Assembly: GCF_028623165.1 (NCBI RefSeq)
Contig: NZ_CP117768.1
Coordinates: forward strand, 3,100,001 to 3,164,000
Direction of reading: 5' to 3'
Origin: Nostoc sp. UHCC 0926
GTDB taxonomy: Bacteria > Cyanobacteriota > Cyanobacteriia > Cyanobacteriales > Nostocaceae
Length of the DNA: 64,000 nucleotides
In this document: piece by piece, positions 54,390 through 63,017 of the stretch
How positions within the stretch are numbered: the first letter of the stretch is position 1
Layout of the letters: each line of letters starts with the position of its first letter
Made by a program: the position numbers and the translations under genes
The notes under the pieces: model-generated
Told to the model about the DNA's origin: nothing
Databases searched by the model: none
The model's input: only the letters and a program-made list of their open reading frames with translations

Positions 54390-55199
54390 ATGAGTGATTT
54401 TTGGACAACAATTCTTGATTTTGCCCAAATTACCACTACCAGAGTGGGCAAGCAACTTATGCAAGATTTTGGGCAAGTACAGGCTGACCAGAAAGCTGAT
54501 GGTAGTTTGGTGACGCAAGCAGATAAATGGGCAGATCAGGAAATTCGGGATGCGATCGCTTCTAATTTTTCTGGTTACGGCATTTTGAGCGAAGAGAGCG
54601 ATCAGTCATTTCCCGGTACGGAGTGGTGCTGGGTAATTGACCCTTTAGACGGTACAACCAACTTCACACGCGGCATTCCCATCTGGACAATTTCTCTGGG
54701 TTTACTGTATCAAGGCACACCCATTTTTGGTTATGTTTACGCACCACCGTTGAATCAAGCTTTTCATGGTTTCTGGGCAGGTTCATCTGGTTTAGCAACG
54801 CCAACAGGAGCATTTCTCAACTACCACCCGATCCACACCAGTGCTGATAGTCCCAGCAATAATCACTTTTTTAACCTCTGTTCTCGTAGCACCGCAGTGA
54901 TCAAAAACGGCTTTCCCTGCAAAATTCGGATGTTGGGTGTGGCTAGCTATAACTTTTTGACAGTTGCCACTGGGGCTACTCTGGGTGGTATTGAAGCGAC
55001 ACCAAAAGTTTGGGACTTAGCGGGGGCTTGGGTAATTGTCCAGGCTGCTGGCGGGGTTTGGTTATCGCTCAATTCTGAGCCATTTCCGTTGTCACCTGGA
55101 GAAGATTATAGCGATCGCTCTTTTCCCACCCTTGTTGTCAGTCGTCCCGAATTAGTTCCGGTATTTCAACCTTTTCTAGATGGCGTAAAAATTAACTAA
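54390..55199 (+). CDS. Inositol monophosphatase family protein
   Basis: A 269-aa Mg2+-dependent phosphatase. GILSEESD, WVIDPLDGTTNFTRGIP with its metal-binding Asp pair and the C-terminal WDLAGAWVIVQAAGGV are all in place. The family includes inositol, fructose-1,6- and histidinol-phosphatases; the exact substrate is not fixed by sequence. It lies 70 bp after the PucC-like gene on the same strand and may be co-transcribed. Confidence 0.92.
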   Translation: MSDFWTTILDFAQITTTRVGKQLMQDFGQVQADQKADGSLVTQADKWADQEIRDAIASNFSGYGILSEESDQSFPGTEWCWVIDPLDGTTNFTRGIPIWTISLGLLYQGTPIFGYVYAPPLNQAFHGFWAGSSGLATPTGAFLNYHPIHTSADSPSNNHFFNLCSRSTAVIKNGFPCKIRMLGVASYNFLTVATGATLGGIEATPKVWDLAGAWVIVQAAGGVWLSLNSEPFPLSPGEDYSDRSFPTLVVSRPELVPVFQPFLDGVKIN

Positions 55200-55415
55200 T
55201 CCGCCGCCTCAATACCTGGAAACGGTGATTTTGTCAACCAGCCTAGTGAGCGGCGACATAACCGATATTAAAGTTAACAAAGCCCTAGTCAGACAGAGAA
55301 TTGAGTATAAATAAAACTGGTAATAATTCTGATTTGAGTTCAATACCAGTGTAGTTACTAATTTAAGTACCGTTGTGACTTCCATCACACTGCTTGATTT
55401 AGTATAAATAATTTT

Positions 55416-55955
55416 ATGTTGTCTAATTTAGATTTAATTCGAGAGTTTGTGCAAAACTCTATCCACAAAAAAGAAGTTTTGTTGTCAAATCCTTCTTTGA
55501 CAGCGCAAACAGTGTACAAGACTAACCAACTGACAGCAAAAGCTGAAGGTGTGATTGCCACCGTCCAACTATCTAACACACTATCTCAATTCTGGACTTC
55601 TCCAAAATCATCCCAATGGGAATTGATAAATCAGGCATTAGCAGAATATAGTTATCTCCTCAAAGGAGAAGTAGATAGTCGGGGTTTCTATCAGTATCAA
55701 TACTGCGAAGTTCCCAAAGGCTATCGGATGCACTGTACTCAATCTGTGCTTCTATGGCGAGCTTGGTGGAAATATCGCAAGTATACTTTAAGACCAGGGA
55801 TTCCGTTAGAACTTCTGATCAGGACACGAGAATCATGGTATCCAATTAGAGATTTAATCATTAGCGACGGACTTCTTTATATCAAAACTTTAGGAAGCGA
55901 GATAGCACTTGACTCAGATGACCTGGTTACTTGGTTAAGCAAAATTGACGCCTGA
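55416..55955 (+). CDS. Hypothetical protein
   Basis: A 179-aa soluble protein. The middle has an aromatic-rich YQYQYCEVPKGYRMHCTQSV block and WRAWWKYRKYTLRPGIPLEL, which suggests a compact globular domain, but I recognise no family. It starts 216 bp after the phosphatase gene, and the next gene is convergent. Codon use looks normal for this genome. Confidence 0.6.
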   Translation: MLSNLDLIREFVQNSIHKKEVLLSNPSLTAQTVYKTNQLTAKAEGVIATVQLSNTLSQFWTSPKSSQWELINQALAEYSYLLKGEVDSRGFYQYQYCEVPKGYRMHCTQSVLLWRAWWKYRKYTLRPGIPLELLIRTRESWYPIRDLIISDGLLYIKTLGSEIALDSDDLVTWLSKIDA

Positions 55956-56023
55956 AAGTGAGTAATTGTTGAAAAATGCTGAGATTTTTTTCTAGACTTT
56001 GAGACTATAACTGTAACTGGTTT

Positions 56024-56386
56024 TTAATAAACTGTTTCATCTTCTTTACGCCATGCTGGATCAACAATACAAATAAATACTAGCGGTTCGATGCCAGAGT
56101 TATAAATAAATTGCCGCATATTAGGAGGAATATACACAGCGTCTCCCGGCTGAACTATCTGGGTTTCATCATCAATGTGCATTTCTCCCGTGCCATTGAG
56201 AATATAATAGACTTCTGAGGTAGAGAGCGAGTGGGGCTGAGAGGTTTTTCCTACTGGCAGTGTTGCATGAGCCAAACTATAGCGTAATGCCAGAGGTTGC
56301 TTATCTGGATGTAGCAGTTCTCGCAGAATGGTGTTATCTCCTGCAATGAATTCCGCACAGTCTTGAAGTTTTTGAACTAGCATCAA
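56024..56386 (-). CDS. Cupin-domain protein
   Basis: A 120-aa single cupin: LAHATLPVGKTSQPHSLSTSEVYYILNGTGEMHID gives the first metal-binding motif (His and Glu), and PGDAVYIPPNMRQFIYNSG the second. It is a small beta-barrel with a likely metal site; the ligand is unknown. The gene begins 81 bp downstream of the small membrane gene at 56468, in the same direction. Confidence 0.88.
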   Translation of the reverse strand: MMLVQKLQDCAEFIAGDNTILRELLHPDKQPLALRYSLAHATLPVGKTSQPHSLSTSEVYYILNGTGEMHIDDETQIVQPGDAVYIPPNMRQFIYNSGIEPLVFICIVDPAWRKEDETVY

Positions 56387-56467
56387 TCAATTTTTGGTTT
56401 AAGGTTTTGAATTAGTTAAGAGTCAAGGATCAAGGGTGATTAATTATTCTCCCCCTGCTGCCCCTGC

Positions 56468-56755
56468 TTAGTACAGATAAGGATTCGTCTTCGGTTGATA
56501 GTCAGAACAATTGATCGCTTCTTCTGTGTTGGCAATAGATGGGCGTACAGTACATTTAAGACGGTAATTGTCGGTAAAAAATTGACAACCAGTACAAGGG
56601 ATTTGATGCATTTGCTTGGCTGTAGTCACACTATCTCGCGCCGCCGTCCAGAGACTCAAAACAACGAGAATAGTTACAGTCCAAGCAACGACAAAGCAAA
56701 TCGGGATTAAAAAAGGTTGAATCCCATGAATAAGGAAAGATATCAGTTGAAACAC
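56468..56755 (-). CDS. Small membrane protein with cysteine cluster
   Basis: A 95-aa protein: two hydrophobic helices near the N-terminus (SFLIHGIQPFLIPICFVVAW and WTVTILVVLSLWTA), then a polar tail with CTGCQFFTDNYRLKCTVRP and a final NCSDYQP. The paired cysteines could bind metal or form disulfides. I recognise it only as a cyanobacterial conserved-type hypothetical. It lies 108 bp downstream of chlG, on the same strand. Confidence 0.65.
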   Translation of the reverse strand: MFQLISFLIHGIQPFLIPICFVVAWTVTILVVLSLWTAARDSVTTAKQMHQIPCTGCQFFTDNYRLKCTVRPSIANTEEAINCSDYQPKTNPYLY

Positions 56756-56863
56756 AGTATGTCCCGATACAAATTAGGAGTTAGAAGTATATTAACTCCT
56801 AACCAAGGCGGAGCGTCTCCCGCTTTGCTCCTAATTCTTAACTTCTCACTATAGAAGTATAAG

Positions 56864-57910
56864 TTAAACGCCAGCATGACCCAGCGCTAAACCAGTGACG
56901 AGCATTCCCAGAACAAGGAACGGTTGGGCACTGGCTTGGTACTTAACATCATTCTTCACAGGGTCGCGCAGGAAATACATATCCTGTAAGGTGATTTGTG
57001 GGATGATTAACAGTACTAGTATTGCTGCATACAAATTCTCATGGATGCTGACGAGATAAGCTGCAATCAATCCTTGAAATACATCAATCGTCACTACACA
57101 AATCCATGCCGCAGTGGTGATGCCAAACATTACGGGTAGTGACTGTAATCCTAGCTGGCGATCGCCTTCTACACTCTTGAAATCATTGACAATGGCAATA
57201 CCCAATCCAGCCAAGCTGTAGAACATTGTCAAAATCACAATTGTAGAATTGAGATCACCAAACAAAGCGTGTCCTGTAGACCAAGGTAAGGTGATATAGC
57301 TTGCACCCAAGGCGTAGCTGCCTAGCCAGCCGTTTTGCTTGAGTTTCAGGGGAGGTGCAGAATAAATGTAGGCGATCAAAGAACCGATGACCGCGATCGC
57401 TGTAATTGTAGGGAATTCATGACCAGACCACACATCTAGCACAAATGCCAAACTAATGCCAGCAATCAGTAATACCCAAATCTGAATAATTACCTGGGGT
57501 AGGGGAATTGCCCCAGAGGGAATGGGGCGATAGGGTTCATTGATAGCATCGATTTCGCGATCGTAGTAATCATTGAGGATTTGGGTGTAACCTGTCATCA
57601 ATGGCCCAGCCAGCAGCATACAGGTTGCTACCTTCAGCACATTTTCCAGTGTCCAAGTGTAGTTACCCGAAGAAGCCGCACCACAGACTACGCCCCAAAT
57701 TAGAGGAATCCAGGTAATCGGCTTCATTAGCTGTAAACGAATTTTCCAAATTGAAGTTTCCCCTGGCGCTGCACCTTTCATCCCCAGTAGCTGCCTAGTT
57801 TTCGCACTGCGCGAGGCAGATGTGAGCGCTTGCTCATTGAGATTATTTGCCCCTGAGTCTAGTGCCTCAGATGGGTTGGGGTCTGGGGTAATGGGAGTTG
57901 ATTCTGACAT
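56864..57910 (-). CDS. chlG: Chlorophyll synthase
   Basis: A 348-aa UbiA-family prenyltransferase, nine membrane helices by eye. It attaches phytyl or geranylgeranyl diphosphate to chlorophyllide in the thylakoid membrane, the last step of chlorophyll a synthesis. The prenyl-diphosphate site NDYYDREIDAINEPYRPIPS (the DxxxD motif) is intact, and a second aspartate-rich site appears at NDFKSVEGDRQLG. The first 55 residues form the usual polar extension. petP and the NosAFP-type ATPase follow upstream on the same strand. Confidence 0.94.
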   Translation of the reverse strand: MSESTPITPDPNPSEALDSGANNLNEQALTSASRSAKTRQLLGMKGAAPGETSIWKIRLQLMKPITWIPLIWGVVCGAASSGNYTWTLENVLKVATCMLLAGPLMTGYTQILNDYYDREIDAINEPYRPIPSGAIPLPQVIIQIWVLLIAGISLAFVLDVWSGHEFPTITAIAVIGSLIAYIYSAPPLKLKQNGWLGSYALGASYITLPWSTGHALFGDLNSTIVILTMFYSLAGLGIAIVNDFKSVEGDRQLGLQSLPVMFGITTAAWICVVTIDVFQGLIAAYLVSIHENLYAAILVLLIIPQITLQDMYFLRDPVKNDVKYQASAQPFLVLGMLVTGLALGHAGV

Positions 57911-58017
57911 AAGGTTTATTAATGAGTTAGAAGTTAGAAGTTAGGAGTTATGAATTATTAGTTAGGAGTTAGAAGTTATAAATTATTATTTTTATTCCTA
58001 ACTCCTGACTCCTGTAC

Positions 58018-58037
58018 AGACGCGATTAATCGCGTCT
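58018..58037. repeat. Palindromic repeat AGACGCGATTAATCGCGTCT, single copy
   Basis: Third site of the 20-bp palindrome described at 5321. It lies in the gap between chlG and the ATPase gene, 16 bases beyond that gene's stop codon, next to GTTAGGAGTTAG heptamer-like sequence. Confidence 0.9.
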
Positions 58038-58052
58038 CTACTCCTAACTAAC

Positions 58053-59153
58053 TTAAAACGAAATTATCAAATAATTATTCTGAAACTTTGCTCCAGCAAC
58101 AGGTCTGCCACTCAGAGCCGGGGGTAGAGCAATATTGCGCCGCTGGTCTCCTGCTTCTACAGTGACTTCTGGGCCATATTGGGTGAGCTTGACCTGTTTT
58201 TTGTCAAAACCTGGCAAGAATAAGCGTACTTGACGATTGTGGATGTCTATTTCAATTGGTTTGGGAGCCTGTAACGCTTGTGCTTCAAAGTTGGGTAGCG
58301 CGTCTATCAGTGGTTGCCAGTCACCTGTTGGCGAGTCAGGAACGACGCTCACAGGTAAGGGGATAAATTCCTCTGACAGGTTGACATTTGTCTCAGTAGA
58401 CACAAGCAGAACACCACCGACAGTTAAACCGATTTGTTGAGCACTACCCCACAAATAACGAGCATTTGCTACCTCAATGGGGTCTTCTGTCGTCACTAAG
58501 AAAGCAGCGAGACGCTTGGGGTCAGCAAGAGCGGCTCTCCCCTTTTCTAAGAAATTATTGACTTGGTTAGTGGGCCCTGCAAAGTTATCTGCTGTCCAGT
58601 TGACATTGAAAAAGCTGCTAATCAGGGGTTGAATCAAGGGTGATTCAGTAATCGTTTTCCCCAAATCAGAGTTGAGAAACAATTGCCGGAATCGCCGGAC
58701 ATACCAACTGAGAGATTCTGGCAAACCCAACATTCGCAACGTTAATGAGTCACCCGTGCCATAGTAGACGATCGCATCATATTTGCCACTGGCATCATAT
58801 TCGCGGATAGCATTCAGGGCCAGGGCGCTGTCCATACCTGGTAATACTACCAGTTCTTGACCAAAAACGTCTTTGAAGATGGGCGTGCGGAGGTATTGCG
58901 CCTCAAGTTTTTTCGCTTCTTCCCAGTTGCGTTCTAGCAGTACAGATGCTTGAAACTGGACTGCTTGCAAATTGGGAGCGATTTCCTGTGGGTCGGCAGC
59001 AATGGGAGTACCCAGCAGAATTGGTAATGCTGGTTCTGGATGTCCTGCTAGGAGTACGCGCTTGCCTTGACTTGCCAATAATTTGGCGGCGGCGATCGCA
59101 ATTTTGGTACGAGCGGTGCCGCCTTTGCCCAAAAATGTCAATATTAGAGCCAT
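58053..59153 (-). CDS. Get3/ArsA-fold ATPase (NosAFP type)
   Basis: A 366-aa P-loop ATPase. The N-terminus ILTFLGKGGTARTKIAIAAAKLLA is a deviant Walker A of the ArsA/Get3 family, missing the usual GKS/T pattern of full enzymes. The C-terminal 80 residues hold HSP20-like beta sequence (RQVRLFLPGFDKKQVKLT, PEVTVEAGDQRR), seen in photosynthetic-lineage members called NosAFP. A role in tail-anchored protein delivery is suggested by fold only. It lies between chlG and petP, on the same strand, so a link to thylakoid protein insertion is plausible. Confidence 0.88.
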   Translation of the reverse strand: MALILTFLGKGGTARTKIAIAAAKLLASQGKRVLLAGHPEPALPILLGTPIAADPQEIAPNLQAVQFQASVLLERNWEEAKKLEAQYLRTPIFKDVFGQELVVLPGMDSALALNAIREYDASGKYDAIVYYGTGDSLTLRMLGLPESLSWYVRRFRQLFLNSDLGKTITESPLIQPLISSFFNVNWTADNFAGPTNQVNNFLEKGRAALADPKRLAAFLVTTEDPIEVANARYLWGSAQQIGLTVGGVLLVSTETNVNLSEEFIPLPVSVVPDSPTGDWQPLIDALPNFEAQALQAPKPIEIDIHNRQVRLFLPGFDKKQVKLTQYGPEVTVEAGDQRRNIALPPALSGRPVAGAKFQNNYLIISF

Positions 59154-59272
59154 TATTTGATTCCTATTTTCACCGCCGATCTTTTCAACTCCAACTTAGC
59201 ACTCAACAAAGACTCTCAACCTGTGCTTTCAACTTCAGAGTCCAAAATAAACCCCGCTTTGAATTCTTTTTA

Positions 59273-59461
59273 CTACACAGTTTTGATTTCATCTTCAAAA
59301 AACCAAGTGGAAGAATTGTCGTCAAACAGCACCACTACACCGATACCACCATCGGTGACTTTGTAGCCTTGGATGATACCCACTTGTCCTAGTTTTTTTA
59401 CAATGGGGGGAGAAACGCGATCGCGCAAACGAAAGACTTTAACCTTTTGTCCGATTTCCAT
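59273..59461 (-). CDS. petP: PetP, small cytochrome b6f subunit (DUF2862)
   Basis: A 62-aa SH3-like protein: MEIGQKVKVFRLRDRVSPPI, GQVGIIQGYKVTDGGIGVVV and DDNSSTWFFEDEI are typical of DUF2862, identified as PetP (Ssr2998 in Synechocystis), a peripheral cytoplasmic-side subunit of the cytochrome b6f complex found in cyanobacteria and red algae. The length fits. It lies 119 bp upstream of the ATPase gene and reads the same way. Confidence 0.85.
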   Translation of the reverse strand: MEIGQKVKVFRLRDRVSPPIVKKLGQVGIIQGYKVTDGGIGVVVLFDDNSSTWFFEDEIKTV

Positions 59462-59579
59462 GCCTGATTAGAATGCAATAAACCTTCGTCTCAGTGTAGC
59501 GGAATCCGTGACTCAGCTCTCATAAATTCAGGGAAGATGAGGGAATGAGGGGGAGAATCATAACTCCAAACTCCTGTAC

Positions 59580-59635
59580 AGACGCGATTAATCGCGTCTC
59601 TCCAAACTCCTGTACAGACGCGATTAATCGCGTCT
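59580..59635. repeat. Palindromic repeat, two units at 36-bp spacing
   Basis: AGACGCGATTAATCGCGTCT at 59580-59599 and 59616-59635, separated by CTCCAAACTCCTGTAC, the reverse complement of the spacer at 5341-5356. It is the same element as at 5321-5376, inverted. Confidence 0.9.
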
Positions 59636-59694
59636 CTCCAAACTTCTGACCTAACAGCTTAAAATTAAATCAACAACCAAGCAGGTAGATACCC

Positions 59695-60444
59695 ATGTTT
59701 GTCACAGCGCAACAGCTAGAACAGCAGATGCCCGATGCAACTCGGTTGTTAAGTGATGAGCCAGAGATGGAAACTTCGTTGCACTATATGCAGCTACTGC
59801 TGCTAGTAACTTCCCTTGAGTGGCTGTGGCGTGACTGTAATGATTTCTTTATAGGTGCGAATCTAACGATTTATTTTAGCCGTCAGCAGTTGCGAAATCG
59901 AGATTTTCGAGGCCCAGACTTTTTTTTGGTCAAAGACACCGAAAAGCGATCGCGCAATTCCTGGGTAGTCTGGGAGGAAGATGGTCGTTATCCAGATTTG
60001 ATTATTGAATTACTTTCTGAAAGTACGGCTGATATTGACCGGAATTTGAAGAAAAATCTCTATGAAAATCGATTTCACACACCAGAATATTTTTGGTTTT
60101 CACCGGAAAATTTGGAATTTGTGGGTTTTGAATTGGTAGGTAACAAGTATCAAAAGATTACACCAAATACGCAAGGATGGTGTTGGAGCGATGTGCTTAG
60201 GCTGTATTTAGGCGTAGAAGGAGGTAAATTGCGCTACTTTACACCCGATGGTGATTTAGTTCCAACACCAGAGGAAGCTGCTATTGCAGCGCAACAGGTG
60301 GCTGTTGAGGCACAGCAACAGGCATCTGTTGCACAGCAACAGGTATCTGAGGCGCAATTGCGGTTGGAACAAGAACAGCTGCGATCGCAACGGTTGGCGG
60401 AACATTTGCGATCGTTAGGAGTTAATCCAGATAGTTTGAGTTAA
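59695..60444 (+). CDS. Uma2 family protein with coiled-coil tail
   Basis: A 249-aa Uma2/DUF820 protein. The core residues are present: RGPDFFLVKD, DLIIELLSEST and NLKKNLYENRFHTPEYFWFS. The C-terminal 50 residues are a repetitive AQQ-rich helix (AIAAQQVAVEAQQQASVAQQ), a tail common in this Nostoc subgroup. A well-spaced purine-rich ribosome site is not obvious. It is the fourth Uma2 gene here. Confidence 0.92.
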   Translation: MFVTAQQLEQQMPDATRLLSDEPEMETSLHYMQLLLLVTSLEWLWRDCNDFFIGANLTIYFSRQQLRNRDFRGPDFFLVKDTEKRSRNSWVVWEEDGRYPDLIIELLSESTADIDRNLKKNLYENRFHTPEYFWFSPENLEFVGFELVGNKYQKITPNTQGWCWSDVLRLYLGVEGGKLRYFTPDGDLVPTPEEAAIAAQQVAVEAQQQASVAQQQVSEAQLRLEQEQLRSQRLAEHLRSLGVNPDSLS

Positions 60445-60668
60445 GCAAAAACTTGCCCCTTTTACAAACAAAGCAGCATTGCCGACAGAAATTATATTTG
60501 TAGTAAAAATACACTAAGCAATTGCTGATTTATTGTATAATTGCCAAAACAATTTAGGTATTACTTTTTAGTAATGATGTATTCTTCAAGGGAGGCAAGA
60601 GTGCTTTTATAGGTATGAATCTTTATAGAAAAAATTGGGTGTGTAAGTAGTGAACGAGGATGCAGTAA

Positions 60669-61526
60669 TTGTTATTAAAGATACAAATACTTGTACGTAA
60701 AGTAGGAAACATAAGGCATATACTGCCGATAAATGAACGGTTGTGGGCAAAGTTTGACTTGCTGAGAACTTTGGTACGTCGGGATTTAGAGGCGCGGTAT
60801 AAAGGTTCTGTTTTGGGCAATTTGTGGCCTTTGCTAAATCAGCTATCACAATTATTGATTTACACTTATGTGTTTTCGGTTGTGCTGAAGGTAAAGTTAA
60901 GTCTCAAAACTTTACCAGAAAATAACTTCACCTTTGGTTTGTGGCTATTTGCGGGTTTGCTTCCTTGGATTGCTTTTACAGGGGGTTTGATACAGTCTGC
61001 TAGTTCAGTCGTAGGACAGCCAAATTTAGTTAAGAAGGTTGTATTTCCCCTAACTTTGTTACCGCTTGTGCCAATTTTATCAACGTTCATTGAGAGTTCC
61101 TTGGGTTTAATGGCGTTGATTTTTTTTGTGGCGGTAACTTCTCATAATTTACATGCTACCTTGGCGCTATTACCCTTAGTATGGCTAACGCAGTTATTGC
61201 TAACGGCAGGATTGGGCTATTTAGTAGCAGGACTAACGGTGTTTTTGCGAGATATACCGCAGACTTTAGGGGTGATTTTAAATATTTGGTTTTACGCGAC
61301 ACCGCTTGTTTATCCAGTATCAGCAATTCCAGAGCAATGGCGGAGTTTGATATTCTGGTTAAATCCAATAGCAGCGATCGCTGAAGTCTATCGTGACATA
61401 GTTTTAGTTGGGGAGGTGAAGCATTGGGGCGAATGGGGAGTAGCTTCTACGATAGCCTCGATCATATTTTGTTGCGGTTTTACAGTGTATAAGCGTTTAC
61501 GTCCAGCCTTTGCCGATGTTTTGTAG
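60669..61526 (+). CDS. ABC-2 type polysaccharide export permease (Wzm-like)
   Basis: From a TTG at 60669 (285 aa) the protein has six hydrophobic segments. LRTLVRRDLEARYKGSVLGNLWPLLNQL, the amphipathic entry helix, and a LRDIPQTLGVILNIWFYATPLVYP block are typical of ABC-2 permeases that export O-antigen or teichoic-type glycans. The start is uncertain; upstream ATG candidates are absent in this frame. The ATP-binding partner follows 172 bp downstream. The two-gene order Wzm-Wzt is the usual one. Confidence 0.88.
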   Translation: MLLKIQILVRKVGNIRHILPINERLWAKFDLLRTLVRRDLEARYKGSVLGNLWPLLNQLSQLLIYTYVFSVVLKVKLSLKTLPENNFTFGLWLFAGLLPWIAFTGGLIQSASSVVGQPNLVKKVVFPLTLLPLVPILSTFIESSLGLMALIFFVAVTSHNLHATLALLPLVWLTQLLLTAGLGYLVAGLTVFLRDIPQTLGVILNIWFYATPLVYPVSAIPEQWRSLIFWLNPIAAIAEVYRDIVLVGEVKHWGEWGVASTIASIIFCCGFTVYKRLRPAFADVL

Positions 61527-61697
61527 GAAAATTTTACTGATCCACTAAATCTTAAATCAGCTTAATGGCAAGGTTAACTATCCAGTACATGATAGCGATA
61601 TGATTCAAAAAAGGGTGGAAAGTTTGATTAGTTGATGATGTGTCTGACTGATTAGAGTTGTGCAGTCTGGATGAAGTAATAGTAAGTGTGCAGTAAT

Positions 61698-62996
61698 ATG
61701 GGTGAGGAGATTGCAATTTCGCTGAAGAATATCTCGAAGTGCTATAAGCGGTATGCTCGTCCGGTAGATCGACTAAAAGAACTTTTGCTACCTGCTAAGA
61801 GCCACGCTCAGGAGTTTTGGGCATTGCAGGATATTAACCTAGAGGTTTCTAAAGGTGAAACTGTAGGCATCATTGGTCAAAACGGCTCTGGCAAAAGTAC
61901 ACTCCTACAAATTATTGCCGGAACGCTGACACCAACTACAGGTAAATTGTACGTGAATGGTCGTGTTTCAGCATTATTGGAACTTGGTAGTGGGTTTAAT
62001 CCTGAGTTTACTGGGCGGCAAAATGTATTTTTTAATGGGCAGGTTTTAGGGTTAAGCCGAGCAGAAATAGAAGCTAAGTTTGACAAAATTGCTTCCTTTG
62101 CTGAAATTGGCGATTTTCTTGAACATCCCGTTAAAACCTATTCCAGTGGCATGATAGTAAGACTAGCATTTGCAGTAGTTGCTAATACAGAACCGAGTAT
62201 TTTAATTGTAGATGAAGCCTTGGCTGTAGGAGATGCGAAATTCCAAGCTCGCTGTATGAAGCGTATTCGTCAGCTAAAAGAACAAGGAGTGACTATATTA
62301 TTCGTTTCTCATGATTCTGGAAACGTCAAGATGTTGTGTAATAGCGCAGTACTGATGAATCATGGAAAAATGCTAGAAATAGGTGAGCCTAAAGAGGTAG
62401 TAAACCATTATATTGCTTTATTAAGCTCAGAGAATAATGGGCTTGAGCTTGAACAGCATAATCCAGAAGAGACAAATTTTATTGAAACCAATGCTGGTTT
62501 TGTCAAGAATAATCAACAAGACAATTACACATATAGACACGGAAATAAATTAGCTACTATTAATAAAGTTATAATCAATGATTTAAAAGGAAGAGAAATA
62601 ACGCAAATAGAAACAGGTAAAATTTTTCAGATTTGCGTTGTCATGCAAGCGCAAGCAGAAATTTCCGATTTAATTGTCGGTATTTCGATTAAAAATTTAA
62701 TGGGTTTAGTCATTTATGGAACAAATACTCATCTACAGAAGATAAAATTACCATGTTTAAACCAAGAACAGCAATTAATAGTTAGTTTTCAAGTTCCCTG
62801 TTATATGAATAAGGGTATTTATACAGTAACTGTGGGAATACATTCTGAAGAAGGTTTGAGTTATGACTGGATTGATGAACTAGTTGTCTTTGAAGTAAAC
62901 AATAGGATCTCGTGTGATGGTGTAGTAGACTTAAATTGTAATATAAACTTTAACAGCGAAACAGATACAGAAACTCTAAGTATCAAAAACTATTAA
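61698..62996 (+). CDS. ABC transporter ATPase with C-terminal glycan-binding domain (Wzt-like)
   Basis: Start at the ATG 61698, 432 aa. The ATPase domain shows Walker A GQNGSGKST (60-68), signature YSSGMIVRLAFAV and Walker B ILIVDEAL, with NGRVSALLELGSGFNPEFTG typical of O-antigen exporters. Residues about 285-430 form a Wzt-type beta-sandwich (FQICVVMQAQAEISDLIVG, GIYTVTVGIHSEEGLSYDW) that recognises the modified end of the polymer. It is the partner of the permease upstream; the next gene, a methyltransferase, fits a chain-end modifier. Confidence 0.93.
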   Translation: MGEEIAISLKNISKCYKRYARPVDRLKELLLPAKSHAQEFWALQDINLEVSKGETVGIIGQNGSGKSTLLQIIAGTLTPTTGKLYVNGRVSALLELGSGFNPEFTGRQNVFFNGQVLGLSRAEIEAKFDKIASFAEIGDFLEHPVKTYSSGMIVRLAFAVVANTEPSILIVDEALAVGDAKFQARCMKRIRQLKEQGVTILFVSHDSGNVKMLCNSAVLMNHGKMLEIGEPKEVVNHYIALLSSENNGLELEQHNPEETNFIETNAGFVKNNQQDNYTYRHGNKLATINKVIINDLKGREITQIETGKIFQICVVMQAQAEISDLIVGISIKNLMGLVIYGTNTHLQKIKLPCLNQEQQLIVSFQVPCYMNKGIYTVTVGIHSEEGLSYDWIDELVVFEVNNRISCDGVVDLNCNINFNSETDTETLSIKNY

Positions 62997-63017
62997 TGAG
63001 CTTCAAAATAAAGAATT

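Noticed and set aside
59580..59635. CRISPR-like regular repeats at 36-bp spacing
   Set aside because: Only two units per site, the repeat is a perfect palindrome, and the 16-base spacer is the same at both two-unit loci, unlike CRISPR spacers. No cas genes are near.
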